DNA from: Maribacter polysiphoniae
GTDB taxonomy: Bacteria; Bacteroidota; Bacteroidia; Flavobacteriales; Flavobacteriaceae
Assembly: GCF_003148665.1 (NCBI RefSeq)
Contig: NZ_QGGQ01000008.1
Coordinates: 64,566-128,565, forward strand
DNA: 64,000 nucleotides
Direction: 5' to 3'
This document shows positions 1 to 8,415 of this stretch, in pieces. Positions within the stretch are counted from its first letter, which is position 1. Each line of letters begins with the position of its first letter. Both the position numbers and the translations under genes were made by a program. The notes under the pieces were generated by a model. That model worked only from the letters and a program-made list of their open reading frames with translations, was not told where the DNA came from and searched no databases.

Positions 1-275
1 ATGATAGGGTTAAACTGGTAAAGACATTGGCGATTGCCAAAAGTGCCATTAGACACAACATGTCCAAGGATTTACCCAAGATGAATACCCCGACATGCAT
101 AATTTGGGGAGAGAACGATTCCGTAACCCCTCCCAATGTCGCTAAGGAATTTCATGAACTGCTGCCCGACTCCGATCTTTTCTGGATCAAGAAATGCGGC
201 CATGCCCCTATGATGGAACATCCCGACCAATTTAACGACATTCTCGATGCTTGGTTAGAGAAACGGAATTTCTAA
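1..275 (+). CDS. alpha/beta hydrolase, C-terminal fragment (5' end outside window)
   Basis: The reading frame is open from the first bases of the window (frame starting at base 3) and ends with TAA at 273-275, so only the last 90 or so residues are visible. They hold two hallmarks of the alpha/beta hydrolase fold: the acid loop WGENDSVTPP (catalytic Asp of the triad) followed by the GHAPMMEHP block with the catalytic His. The nucleophile elbow lies upstream of the window. The substrate cannot be told from this part. The gene ends 12 bp before engB on the same strand, so the two are probably co-transcribed. The family call is safe; the specific function is unknown. Confidence 0.8.
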   Translation, partial: DRVKLVKTLAIAKSAIRHNMSKDLPKMNTPTCIIWGENDSVTPPNVAKEFHELLPDSDLFWIKKCGHAPMMEHPDQFNDILDAWLEKRNF

Positions 276-287
276 ACCCCATACCCC

Positions 288-902
288 ATGAAAATCAAGT
301 CGGCCGACTTCGTTATGAGCAATTCAGATGTTGCGAAATGTCCGAATGAACCCCTACCCGAATATGCGTTCATTGGGAGGTCCAACGTTGGCAAGTCATC
401 CTTGATCAATATGTTGACCGAACGCAAAAGTTTGGCCAAAACTTCCGGTAGGCCAGGAAAAACACAACTCATCAACCATTTTAAAATCAATGGGAATTGG
501 TTTTTAGTTGATTTACCCGGATATGGCTATGCCCGTGTATCCAAAAGGGACAAAAAAACTTTTCAAAAATACATTACCGATTATTTTTTAAAGCGGGAAC
601 AATTGGTGAGTGCCTTTGTATTGGTTGATATTCGTCATTCACCCCAGAACATCGACATGGAGTTTATGGAATACTTGGGCGGGAATATGGTTCCTTTCAG
701 TATTGTATTCACCAAAGCCGATAAATTGAAACCTGCGATTATTGAAAAAAACGTAGCCAACTATTTAAAAGAATTGACGGCTGGGGCTTGGGAAGAAGCC
801 CCGAACCATTTTGTAACCTCATCCTCTAAAAACATCGGTCGTGATGAGCTCCTTATATACATCGACGAAATTAACGAACAGTACTTCAAGGAAACCAAAT
901 AA
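288..902 (+). CDS. engB: ribosome biogenesis GTPase EngB/YsxC
   Basis: A 204-residue TRAFAC-class GTPase of the EngB (YihA/YsxC) family, needed for assembly of the large ribosomal subunit. Visible motifs are the P-loop GRSNVGKS (residues 30-37), the switch region SGRPGKTQ (53-60), the G3 box DLPG followed by YGYA (75-82), G4 TKAD (142-145) and a G5-like TSSSK (177-181). The length is normal for this family and the ATG lies 12 bp after the preceding stop. The protein is cytoplasmic and binds the 50S precursor when GTP-loaded. Nothing is missing or fused. Confidence 0.96.
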   Translation: MKIKSADFVMSNSDVAKCPNEPLPEYAFIGRSNVGKSSLINMLTERKSLAKTSGRPGKTQLINHFKINGNWFLVDLPGYGYARVSKRDKKTFQKYITDYFLKREQLVSAFVLVDIRHSPQNIDMEFMEYLGGNMVPFSIVFTKADKLKPAIIEKNVANYLKELTAGAWEEAPNHFVTSSSKNIGRDELLIYIDEINEQYFKETK

Positions 903-907
903 CGGCC

Positions 908-1297
908 TTATATTCTAGCCGTAATCAAGTGCATTAATCCTTCGGGACTTTCTAGTTTATCCAATTCATCCTTCGAAACAAGAACCTCGAAGCCACCTTT
1001 TGAGCCAATCAATATCACAGGGAAATCGAACTTATACCCAAACTTCGATGCATATAATGCCTTAAATTCGTCTTTGTGCAGAAACTCCATTTGCAATGGG
1101 GAATTCTCCCTGAATTCCTTCCACGCCTTCTTTTCCGAGAATACCCCATAGGTAATATCGCAAAGATTACATGCATACGTATCCGGGCTGAAAATTTTAT
1201 GGGCACTATCGAATATCTTATTGCGAATACCTGAATCCGCATTATAGATAAAAATCAATCTTTCTTGATCTGACACTCCCTTGTTTTTTGACTCCAT
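908..1297 (-). CDS. conserved hypothetical protein with CxxC motif
   Basis: A 129-residue protein with no signal peptide or membrane segment. It begins with a short charged tail and then RLIFIYNADSG, a strand that resembles the opening of small thioredoxin-like or DCC-type domains. A CNLC pair follows near residue 43 and a second hydrophobic strand, FPVILIG, near residue 93. The shape (beta strand, CxxC helix start, later strands) is compatible with a thiol-redox fold, but I do not recognise the family with certainty and would not assign an activity. It converges on engB, the two stops being 5 bp apart. The ATG at 1297 is followed by a plausible coding frame throughout. Confidence 0.65.
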   Translation of the reverse strand: MESKNKGVSDQERLIFIYNADSGIRNKIFDSAHKIFSPDTYACNLCDITYGVFSEKKAWKEFRENSPLQMEFLHKDEFKALYASKFGYKFDFPVILIGSKGGFEVLVSKDELDKLESPEGLMHLITARI

Positions 1298-1412
1298 AGG
1301 CTTATTGCTGTACCTTTTAGGTCTCTAAAAACCAAAAAAACTTACAGCCTAAAAAAATAGGAAGCCGACCGACCCAACAACAACATCCCCCTACGAAAAG
1401 ACAACTTAGGTA

Positions 1413-2741
1413 TTATCGCATTTCAAAGGGTTGCCCGGTACTTTCAAGGGCCGCAAACCAGAAACCACCTTCCATGTTGATTTTCTTCCTTGTGGTGGTA
1501 ACCGCAGAAATAGGAAGGTAAACATATTGATTGTTCACCCTACCCACTACGAATTTTGTTTTACCAGCCATGGCACCATGCAAAGCATGATAGGCCAAAC
1601 CACTACAAAATACACTATCCCCAGGGTTGGCAGGAGCACTTCTGATAATATAGCTAGGATCGATATATTTAATGGTCACCTCATAATCCAATTTCTTGAA
1701 GAAGGCTGAAATTTCACTTTTCAGTAAGAGCCCAATATCATCATGTTGCACATTTCCGGAAGCATCGGTAACTTTATCCTTCCCGTCCTTATTGAATAAA
1801 TTCTGACCCGCACCTTCTGCCACAACGATAACCGCATGTTGTTTGGTGTCCAATCTTCTTTTGAGGGTTTCCAAAAAGCCATTCTCCCCTTCCAATTCAA
1901 AATGCATTTCGGGCACAAGAACAAAATTGACGACAGGCATTGAAATTGTCGCCGATGCAGCGATAAACCCACTGTCGCGCCCCATAAGTTTTACAATGGC
2001 GATACCATTGTAAGCACCTGTTGCCTCATTATGCGCATCCCTGATAATCGGGTTTGCCACATGATATGCGGTTTCAAAACCAAATGTCTTGTCTATGATA
2101 CTGACATCATTGTCAATAGTCTTGGGAATACCGATGATTGAAATATTCAATCCCCGCTTGGCAATTTCCTCGCCAATGGCATTGGCACCTTTCAACGTAC
2201 CGTCACCCCCAATGGCGAACAACATGTCTATTCCATTATCATATAGGGTGTCTACCATGGCACTTACGTCCTGACCCCCTCTTGAAGAACCCAAGATGGT
2301 TCCCCCGAACTGATGTATATCTTTTACGTATTCCGGAGTTAAATCAACAAAACCATGACCATAAGAAGGAATCAAACCTTCATAACCATAACGTACCCCT
2401 AGTATTTCCTTAACCTCATAAAAATAATGCAATCCCATAACCAAACTACGTATCACATTATTGATCCCAGGACACAAACCACCACAGGTAACGATGGCTG
2501 CTTTGGTTTTTTTAGTATTGAAGTATATTTTTTCCCTAGGACCTGCTTTCTCAAGAGCAACAGGCTCCTGTTCACCCTTGATACAATTATTGTGGTCATT
2601 TAAAGAGATGTATCGTAAAACCCTATCCTTATCGGTAACAAAGTTAAAGATATCATCACCCTTCCTTTTACTTAATCCCAAAGGCGATTCATATTGTGCT
2701 TCGCCTAAAACATCGATATCAAATTTCTCTACGTCTTCCAT
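1413..2741 (-). CDS. pfkA: ATP-dependent 6-phosphofructokinase
   Basis: Catalyses phosphorylation of fructose 6-phosphate to the 1,6-bisphosphate in glycolysis. Residues are numbered from the ATG at 2741 (442 aa). CGGLCPG (86-92) binds nucleotide, GGDGTLKGA (178-186) carries the Gly-Asp-Gly expected of ATP-using enzymes rather than the Gly-Asp-Asp of pyrophosphate-using ones, and PKTIDNDV (206-213) holds the catalytic Asp. The long N-terminal extension and the GGDGT-KGA form resemble the plant/spirochaete-type long PFKs. The frame is open to a TTG at 2780, but a -7 promoter element (2778-2785) overlaps that codon, so the internal ATG is preferred. Single gene, not obviously in an operon. Confidence 0.9.
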   Translation of the reverse strand: MEDVEKFDIDVLGEAQYESPLGLSKRKGDDIFNFVTDKDRVLRYISLNDHNNCIKGEQEPVALEKAGPREKIYFNTKKTKAAIVTCGGLCPGINNVIRSLVMGLHYFYEVKEILGVRYGYEGLIPSYGHGFVDLTPEYVKDIHQFGGTILGSSRGGQDVSAMVDTLYDNGIDMLFAIGGDGTLKGANAIGEEIAKRGLNISIIGIPKTIDNDVSIIDKTFGFETAYHVANPIIRDAHNEATGAYNGIAIVKLMGRDSGFIAASATISMPVVNFVLVPEMHFELEGENGFLETLKRRLDTKQHAVIVVAEGAGQNLFNKDGKDKVTDASGNVQHDDIGLLLKSEISAFFKKLDYEVTIKYIDPSYIIRSAPANPGDSVFCSGLAYHALHGAMAGKTKFVVGRVNNQYVYLPISAVTTTRKKINMEGGFWFAALESTGQPFEMR

Positions 2742-2777
2742 ATTTCGATAGTTTATTGTTGTAACTAAAACAAGCTT

Positions 2778-2785
2778 CAAAAGTA
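2778..2785 (-). promoter_or_regulatory. candidate -7 promoter element for pfkA
   Basis: Minus-strand TACTTTTG fits the Bacteroidota -7 consensus TAnnTTTG. It lies 37 bp upstream of the chosen pfkA ATG. No well-spaced TTG at -33 is visible, so the call is tentative. Confidence 0.35.
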
Positions 2786-2936
2786 CTACAATTGCTTAAA
2801 ATTCTCGCACTGAATCAAATCAATCTTATACTAAATTTTGCTTTTTTTTGAGGTTTTTGGGTATATAGGATATATATAACTAAAACGCATTAGCACAATA
2901 CGACTACCCTTCCTAAATCCCCATTAGCCAAACGCT

Positions 2937-3272
2937 TTATTTGTTCAATTCCAGTTTTTCGGCAAAATATTCGCAAAAATCCTTCATGGTAGCCGTCATT
3001 TTTTCGTCCTGGGTGGCTTTCATAAAGCTATCGGACATGGACACCAGCGTTTGATGAAAAAAGACCTTCATCTCATCTACCGGCATATCTTTGGTCCAAA
3101 GATCGATTTTCAGGGATTCCTGATTCTTGCTATCCCAAACAGAAAGCATCATCGCCTTGGCCTCTTCATTGTCTATTCCGCCGTCCTCTGCGGACCACGT
3201 AAGCGTTTCGGGGACCCGATTCTCATCCAATCCCACTTTTAAACGTATCTCTGATGTATGTAATTTTGCCAT
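2937..3272 (-). CDS. gldC: gliding motility protein GldC
   Basis: A 111-residue soluble protein matching GldC of gliding flavobacteria: an N-terminal ETLTWSAEDGG segment, a central DSKNQESLKIDLWTKDMPV stretch and a C-terminal helix ending in FCEYFAEKLELNK. GldC is part of the conserved gld set; its exact role is not known. The stop codon of gldB is directly followed by the gldC ATG, so the two are translationally adjacent and surely co-transcribed. Length is typical. There is no signal peptide, consistent with a cytoplasmic location. Confidence 0.93.
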   Translation of the reverse strand: MAKLHTSEIRLKVGLDENRVPETLTWSAEDGGIDNEEAKAMMLSVWDSKNQESLKIDLWTKDMPVDEMKVFFHQTLVSMSDSFMKATQDEKMTATMKDFCEYFAEKLELNK

Positions 3273-4229
3273 TTATTTATTTGGTTTGTAATTGGATTTT
3301 TTAAATATATCCTCTGCAGGAAGGTTCATGAGTTGTTGCAAAGACACCTCGTTTTTATTCATAAAGGACCGCACAATCCGCCAACCTACATAACGACCCA
3401 ATCGCCCTGGGGATTCATTATCCAACTCCAATCCGAATTTTGAAAAAGGCGCTGGATCCAAGAATCGCAAGGTTAATTTATTATCGGTACTATAGAGTAA
3501 TTCCCGTTCAATGAAATGCCTCCACATAGGTTCTTCATTGGCCATTGCCCAAGCCAATTCATCTTCGGAATAATTGATCTTCTGCCCATCGGTTTGAAAA
3601 GGCATTATTTTATCCTTAAGGTACAAGATCTTACCGTAGTAGATCATACGATCTAAAAAAGTACGCCCTTGCAATCGAGGAACGATCTTCTGGGCATAAG
3701 CATTGGCTATATCACTAACGATATACTTCCGATCCATGCCAGCAGCGATATATTTCTGTATTCCGGTATAGTATCTATGATCCGCCCCCAAATAATTATC
3801 CAATCCTACCAACAAAAGAGTATCTGTCAAAATTATCCGGTTCTCATGATCAACGTCATTGGTCACCGTTATTATCTTAGGTGCGGAATACTTTGGAAAG
3901 TAATATTTTATATACTTAAAAAGCAATTCAATATCTGCAACCTCGTTTTCGAAATCACTGAATTCATCCATGACCTCGCCCCGCAATTCAATTTGAAGGG
4001 AATCCTGCAATTTTGCCACCCACACACTATCCGGTGCAGGAAAGAAATAAGGATATTCCTTTCTTAGTTTGGGAATATCGGATGGTGTCGCTTTTGCAAA
4101 TTCGTTATCGAATCGTGAAACCTGGACAACCAAGGGTATTTTTTTTACTTCTGCCTCAATTTTATCCTCATTTTTACAACCCATGACGACAAACGTTAAC
4201 AATACCAGTAAATAAAACGACTTTTTCAT
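3273..4229 (-). CDS. gldB: gliding motility lipoprotein GldB
   Basis: A 318-residue lipoprotein. The first 18 residues form a type II signal peptide with a lipobox ending at Cys18 (VVMGC). The body contains the features I associate with GldB, including DVDHENRIILTDTLLLVGLDNYLG and the C-terminal RLGRYVGWRIVRSFM. In flavobacteria GldB is essential for gliding; it probably sits in the cell envelope as part of, or in support of, the gliding/type IX secretion apparatus. It overlaps nothing and leads straight into gldC. The divergent neighbour nadE starts 145 bp away. No truncation is seen. Confidence 0.93.
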   Translation of the reverse strand: MKKSFYLLVLLTFVVMGCKNEDKIEAEVKKIPLVVQVSRFDNEFAKATPSDIPKLRKEYPYFFPAPDSVWVAKLQDSLQIELRGEVMDEFSDFENEVADIELLFKYIKYYFPKYSAPKIITVTNDVDHENRIILTDTLLLVGLDNYLGADHRYYTGIQKYIAAGMDRKYIVSDIANAYAQKIVPRLQGRTFLDRMIYYGKILYLKDKIMPFQTDGQKINYSEDELAWAMANEEPMWRHFIERELLYSTDNKLTLRFLDPAPFSKFGLELDNESPGRLGRYVGWRIVRSFMNKNEVSLQQLMNLPAEDIFKKSNYKPNK

Positions 4230-4374
4230 TTAATTGAAATTTTGATTTTTTCTTTTAACGAACAAAAAATGGTTTGTACCATTTCAAAGAAAGATCTTTT
4301 AAATTTTAATCTTAACCTGTAAGGCTTTATTTTTATCGGGCAAAGTTAGTTGTTTTAACCAAATAAAATATTTC

Positions 4375-5163
4375 ATGAAAACCGAAAAAGTAATCGACCA
4401 TATTGTTGACTGGCTTAAGGATTATGCAGACAAAGCCGGAATCAAAGGATTCATCATCGGTATATCAGGAGGAATAGACTCCGCGGTCACTTCTACACTT
4501 TGTGCCAAAACGGGGCTGGACCTGCTTTGTCTGGAGATGCCCATACACCAAGCCGAAAGTCAAGAAACCAGAGCTTCACACCACATAGATTGGCTAATTG
4601 GCAATTTTGAAAACGTAAAACGTCAGGCGGTTGACCTCACCCCTGTTTTCGATAGCCTTATTGCTGCACTACCAGCCGTGGAAAATGAAGAAGACCGTTT
4701 TATGTCACTCGCCAATACAAGGGCCAGGTTACGCATGGCCACTTTATACTATTTTGCCGCTTTAAACGGTTATTTGGTCGCCGGTACAGGAAATAAGGTC
4801 GAGGATTTTGGGGTTGGTTTCTATACCAAATATGGTGATGGCGGGGTAGACCTATCCCCTATTGCGGACCTTATGAAAACCGAAGTATATGATATCGCCC
4901 GTTTTTTGGGTGTCAACCAAGATATTGTAGTTGCACCGCCAACCGACGGACTTTGGGGGGATGACCGTACCGACGAAGATCAAATCGGGGCCTCTTACCC
5001 TGAATTGGAATGGGCCATGAAAATGAATGACGAAGGAAGGACTGTCTCTGAATTTTCTGACAGAAAAAAACAAGTCTTCAGTATTTTCAAAAGATTGAAC
5101 GCAGCCAATCAACATAAAATGCAACCCATACCAGTTTGCACTATACCGAATGACCTGAAATAA
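4375..5163 (+). CDS. nadE: NH3-dependent NAD+ synthetase
   Basis: Last step of NAD biosynthesis: amidation of deamido-NAD+ with ammonia and ATP. The 262-residue protein has the N-type pyrophosphatase P-loop SGGIDS at residues 31-36, the NTRARLRM adenine/substrate loop, AGTGNKVEDFGVGFYTKYGDGGVDLSPI around residues 140-165, and PPTDGLWGDDRTDEDQIGASY near residue 190. There is no N-terminal nitrilase-type glutaminase domain, so free ammonia is the nitrogen source. It is transcribed divergently from gldBC and is followed 158 bp later by a response regulator gene on the same strand. Confidence 0.95.
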   Translation: MKTEKVIDHIVDWLKDYADKAGIKGFIIGISGGIDSAVTSTLCAKTGLDLLCLEMPIHQAESQETRASHHIDWLIGNFENVKRQAVDLTPVFDSLIAALPAVENEEDRFMSLANTRARLRMATLYYFAALNGYLVAGTGNKVEDFGVGFYTKYGDGGVDLSPIADLMKTEVYDIARFLGVNQDIVVAPPTDGLWGDDRTDEDQIGASYPELEWAMKMNDEGRTVSEFSDRKKQVFSIFKRLNAANQHKMQPIPVCTIPNDLK

Positions 5164-5321
5164 CCGATTAACTAAAAATCAAGCACATAAGACGAGTATA
5201 ATGCATTGTTTCATTAAATAAATTGAAATTTGCCTATTAAATTAGAGAAATTACCACTACATTACGTGTCAGTATTTAAACACAACCAACTTGGTAAAAT
5301 TTCTAGAAAAAATTTAACAAA

Positions 5322-5951
5322 ATGATTAAAGTGCTAATTGCGGATAACCATCCTATTATTAGAATGGGTGTTAAACAAGTATTGAACAATGCAAGTGGAT
5401 TTGAGGTTATAGATGATGTTTCAACTACTTCGGAGCTTTTTAACAAGCTTGAAACAACCTCCCCTGATGTGGTAATGTTAGAAATGGACATTCCTGAAAT
5501 CAATGGTATCGCCACTTTAAGAAGGATGAAAAAAGAATATCCTGATGTAAAAGTATTAATGTACAGTGGACAATCTGAGGATGTTTATGCCCTCAGTACC
5601 ATTAGGGCTGGTGCATTCGGCTACCTTTCCAAGGCTTCTGACGTAGACTACATCATTTCAGCCGTTAAGAAGGTCAGTGAAGGAAACATGTTCATCACCA
5701 ATGAACTTGCACAACGTCTGGCTTTTGATGAAGGAACCCAAAAACCCCGTAGATTCTTTAGAAAATTATCTACAAGAGAGGTTGAGGTCCTTAAATTATT
5801 AGCGAGTGGAAAACGTAACAAGGATGTTGCCCTAGGACTTAATCTTAATGAAAAAACGGTAAGTACCTATAAAGCCCGACTAATGAAAAAATTGAATGTA
5901 GATAACATGGTCGACTTATTACAACAAGCCAAAGCATTGGAATTGTACTAG
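5322..5951 (+). CDS. NarL/FixJ-type regulator with Glu at the phosphoacceptor position
   Basis: A 209-residue receiver plus LuxR-type helix-turn-helix protein. The receiver spans about residues 1-118 and the DNA-binding domain about 149-205 (LSTREVEVLKLL ... NEKTVSTYKARLMKKL). The acidic pocket is unusual: D8-N9 replaces the usual Asp pair. The phosphoacceptor, which sits four residues before the Pro of the DxxMP motif, is Glu54 (LEMDIP) rather than Asp. Ser82 and Lys104 of the switch are kept. A Glu there often mimics the phosphorylated state, so this regulator may be constitutively active or tuned by protein level instead of a kinase. No histidine kinase is adjacent. A terminator follows at 5980. 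Confidence 0.88.
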   Translation: MIKVLIADNHPIIRMGVKQVLNNASGFEVIDDVSTTSELFNKLETTSPDVVMLEMDIPEINGIATLRRMKKEYPDVKVLMYSGQSEDVYALSTIRAGAFGYLSKASDVDYIISAVKKVSEGNMFITNELAQRLAFDEGTQKPRRFFRKLSTREVEVLKLLASGKRNKDVALGLNLNEKTVSTYKARLMKKLNVDNMVDLLQQAKALELY

Positions 5952-5979
5952 GTACTAACGGTTAAAATATGTAAGAAAT

Positions 5980-6007
5980 CCCTGACTGACCGGTCGGGGC
6001 TTTTTTG
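5980..6007 (+). terminator. intrinsic terminator after the response regulator
   Basis: CCCTGAC (5980-5986) pairs with GTCGGGG (5993-5999), one G-U pair, six-base loop, followed by CTTTTTTG. It also lies 35 bp before the dnaG stop on the other strand. Confidence 0.8.
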
Positions 6008-6041
6008 TTTATTGGGACTACATTCAACCCATAGTCCGAAA

Positions 6042-8021
6042 TCAGGAAAGGACCCTATTCAATTTTTTATTCAATAACTTGTTCAGTTGCAAATAGTTCA
6101 TGATTTCCTCTAGGGTTTCCCTATTGTCTATCGTGCTATCCTCAGTACTATTTTGCAAAGCCTCCATTCTTTTTTTGATCAGATAACAACGCAGTGTCAA
6201 AATCGTCTCGCTAACCAATTGGGCTACCCCGATTTTCTTATCCTTGGGATAAATATCCTTACTTTCCCAATTATGTAGGGTGTACTTTTCCTCTTCCATT
6301 AAAATGGATGAGATCTCGGCGACCATTTCTTGATCCAAATCAGCAATAAACGTATTGATTGCGAAATCCTCCGTCCGGTTCAAAGCTTCAATCAACTGGT
6401 AATAAATATTTTTGAATTGTGGATTGGTCAACTCAATTTCGTCATCCTGAAGGTCTAAATATATTTTTTCAAAGACTTTGGATTCAAGTGATTCCGGTTC
6501 CAAAACCAAATCACCTTCCTCATTCTCCTTCAAGATCAAATCCTCAAATTTCTCTTGCCGATTGCCATAAAGCAACAACAACTCAATAATCTTACGTTCC
6601 AGTTCGTACTGTACATCGACCTTTTGGGGCAAAGGCTCGTTTTTGACGACATCGAATGCCTTATGTTCCTGCTTTACTTTTTTTGAGGCATCGGCAATAT
6701 CCTTTTTACTGATCTGCGCCAGCGTATTGAACAAGACGGCCTCCGAAATGTTCATGATCTGTGCACATTCCTGTATATAGATCTCTTTTTGTATTCGATC
6801 TGGAATCTTGGATATACTATGTACAATATCCCTTACGGTATCTGCCCTTTTTATAGGGTCATTGGCCGTTTCCTTGACCAATAAGGAAGCCTTGAATTGG
6901 ATAAAGTCCTTTGAATTCCCCTCAAGGTATTGGGTAATTTCCTCCAATTCGTTGTTCTTCGCAAAACTATCGGGGTCTTCCCCTTCCGGAAACGTACAAA
7001 CCTTTACGTTCATGCCCTGCTCCAGAATCAAATCAATACCTCGGAGCGATGCCCGTAAGCCCGCCGCATCTCCATCGAACAGTACCGTTATATTCTTGGT
7101 CAACCGGTTAATAAGGCGAATCTGCTCAGGGGTTAGTGCTGTTCCACTGGAAGCCACAACATTGTGTATTCCCCTTTGATGGAACTGGACCACATCGGTA
7201 TACCCCTCAACCAAATAACAGTTGTCCTCTTTAGCTATGGACTGTTTGGCATAATAGATCCCGTAGAGGACTTTACTCTTGTGGTAAATATCACTTTCTG
7301 GGGAATTTAGATATTTGGCAGCCCTTTTATCATTGGTCAAAATTCGACCCCCGAAACCCAACACCCTTCCACTCATGGAATGGATTGGGAACATGACCCT
7401 GCCTTTAAAACGATCGAATTTCTTAGGGCTATTCGGATTATTGGCATCCTCTTTTACAATGGTAAGTCCGGTTTTTTCAAGATATTTGAGCTTATACCCC
7501 TTGTCCAGGGCAGCATTGGTAAACCCATCCCATTGATCCAAACAATACCCTAAACCAAATTTCCTTATGGTCTCATCAGTAAAACCCCTTTCCTTAAAAT
7601 AGGTAAGTCCAATAGCCTTTCCCAATTCCGACTCCCACAACATTTGGGCAAAATGGGCCTGGGCAAATTCAGAAACCAGATACATACTCTCACGTTCATT
7701 GGCCTCCTGCTTTTGTTCATCGGTACGCTCGGTCTCCTCTATCTCAATATTGTATTTTTTTGCCAAAAACTTAATTGCCTCCGGGTAGGTAAAATGCTCA
7801 TGCTCCATAAGGAAGGCCACGACATTACCCCCTTTACCACTACTGAAATCCTTCCAGATTTGCTTTACCGGTGACACCATGAAACTCGGTGTCCGCTCAT
7901 CGGAAAACGGACTTAGGCCCTTAAAATTGGAGCCTGACTTTTTCAATTGCACAAAATCACCGATAACCTCTTCCAAACGGGCGGTTTCATATACTTTATC
8001 TATGGTCGATTTTGAAATCAT
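6042..8021 (-). CDS. dnaG: DNA primase, zinc ligands lost
   Basis: Synthesises RNA primers at the replication fork with DnaB. Numbering is from the ATG at 8021 (659 aa); an upstream in-frame extension (MTIFIGYFIKP) lacks homology to primases, so MISKSTIDKV is taken as the start. The N-terminal CHC2 domain is clear (LKKSGSNFKGLSPF ... TPSF ... GKGGNVV), but all four metal ligands are replaced: S37, S40, D58 and S61 stand where Cys-His-Cys-Cys should be, with identical spacing. The TOPRIM core is intact (VEGYTDV; DGDAAGLRA). The C-terminal region is the longer helicase-binding part. Divergent from the zinc-ribbon gene at 8089. Confidence 0.95.
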   Translation of the reverse strand: MISKSTIDKVYETARLEEVIGDFVQLKKSGSNFKGLSPFSDERTPSFMVSPVKQIWKDFSSGKGGNVVAFLMEHEHFTYPEAIKFLAKKYNIEIEETERTDEQKQEANERESMYLVSEFAQAHFAQMLWESELGKAIGLTYFKERGFTDETIRKFGLGYCLDQWDGFTNAALDKGYKLKYLEKTGLTIVKEDANNPNSPKKFDRFKGRVMFPIHSMSGRVLGFGGRILTNDKRAAKYLNSPESDIYHKSKVLYGIYYAKQSIAKEDNCYLVEGYTDVVQFHQRGIHNVVASSGTALTPEQIRLINRLTKNITVLFDGDAAGLRASLRGIDLILEQGMNVKVCTFPEGEDPDSFAKNNELEEITQYLEGNSKDFIQFKASLLVKETANDPIKRADTVRDIVHSISKIPDRIQKEIYIQECAQIMNISEAVLFNTLAQISKKDIADASKKVKQEHKAFDVVKNEPLPQKVDVQYELERKIIELLLLYGNRQEKFEDLILKENEEGDLVLEPESLESKVFEKIYLDLQDDEIELTNPQFKNIYYQLIEALNRTEDFAINTFIADLDQEMVAEISSILMEEEKYTLHNWESKDIYPKDKKIGVAQLVSETILTLRCYLIKKRMEALQNSTEDSTIDNRETLEEIMNYLQLNKLLNKKLNRVLS

Positions 8022-8088
8022 TGGTTTTATAAAATAGCCAATAAAAATAGTCAATTTTAGCTTATCTTAGCCCATCTATTCTAAGCAG

Positions 8089-8346
8089 ATGATACTATTC
8101 TTTGGTACACGCCCCGGAAAGGAGAAAATACGAAAACTACACAACTTAAAATGTAGTTTTTGTGGACAGGTCAATACACTTACCGCATACATCCGATCGA
8201 ATTACTTTCACCTATTTTGGATCAAGCTTTTTAAAATATCGACTAGTGAGGTGATTGAATGTTCCCATTGTAAACGAGTATATTACAAGGATGAGTTTAC
8301 AGAAGCAATGAAAGAGGTTTTAAAACAGAAAGACCCCATAGCATAA
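8089..8346 (+). CDS. small zinc-ribbon protein of unknown function
   Basis: An 85-residue protein with two CxxC knuckles, C22/C25 (LKCSFCGQ) and C58/C61 (IECSHCKR), separated by about 32 residues that include an aromatic, hydrophobic stretch (YFHLFWIKLFKIST). This is the layout of a zinc ribbon followed by a short C-terminal helix. It has no signal peptide. It is the only gene between dnaG and the bidirectional terminator at 8377, so it is probably transcribed alone from the dnaG divergent region. I do not know a function. Confidence 0.7.
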   Translation: MILFFGTRPGKEKIRKLHNLKCSFCGQVNTLTAYIRSNYFHLFWIKLFKISTSEVIECSHCKRVYYKDEFTEAMKEVLKQKDPIA

Positions 8347-8376
8347 AACACCCCCTAAAACGGAAACGAAAAACAG

Positions 8377-8410
8377 AAGAACCCTTGAAGCTTATGCCAC
8401 AAGGGTTCTT
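8377..8410. terminator. bidirectional terminator
   Basis: AAGAACCCTTG (8377-8387) and CAAGGGTTCTT (8400-8410) form a perfect 11-bp stem with a 12-base loop, followed by TTTTC on the plus strand. It separates two convergent genes. Confidence 0.8.
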
Positions 8411-8415
8411 TTTCA

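Noticed and set aside
2742-2780. N-terminal extension of phosphofructokinase from TTG at 2780
   Set aside because: The TTG lies in the -7 promoter element and the added residues are not part of the family.
4341-4348. TAACTTTG on the minus strand as the gldB promoter
   Set aside because: It fits TAnnTTTG, but it lies 112 bp before gldB with no -33 partner, so I left it out of the features.
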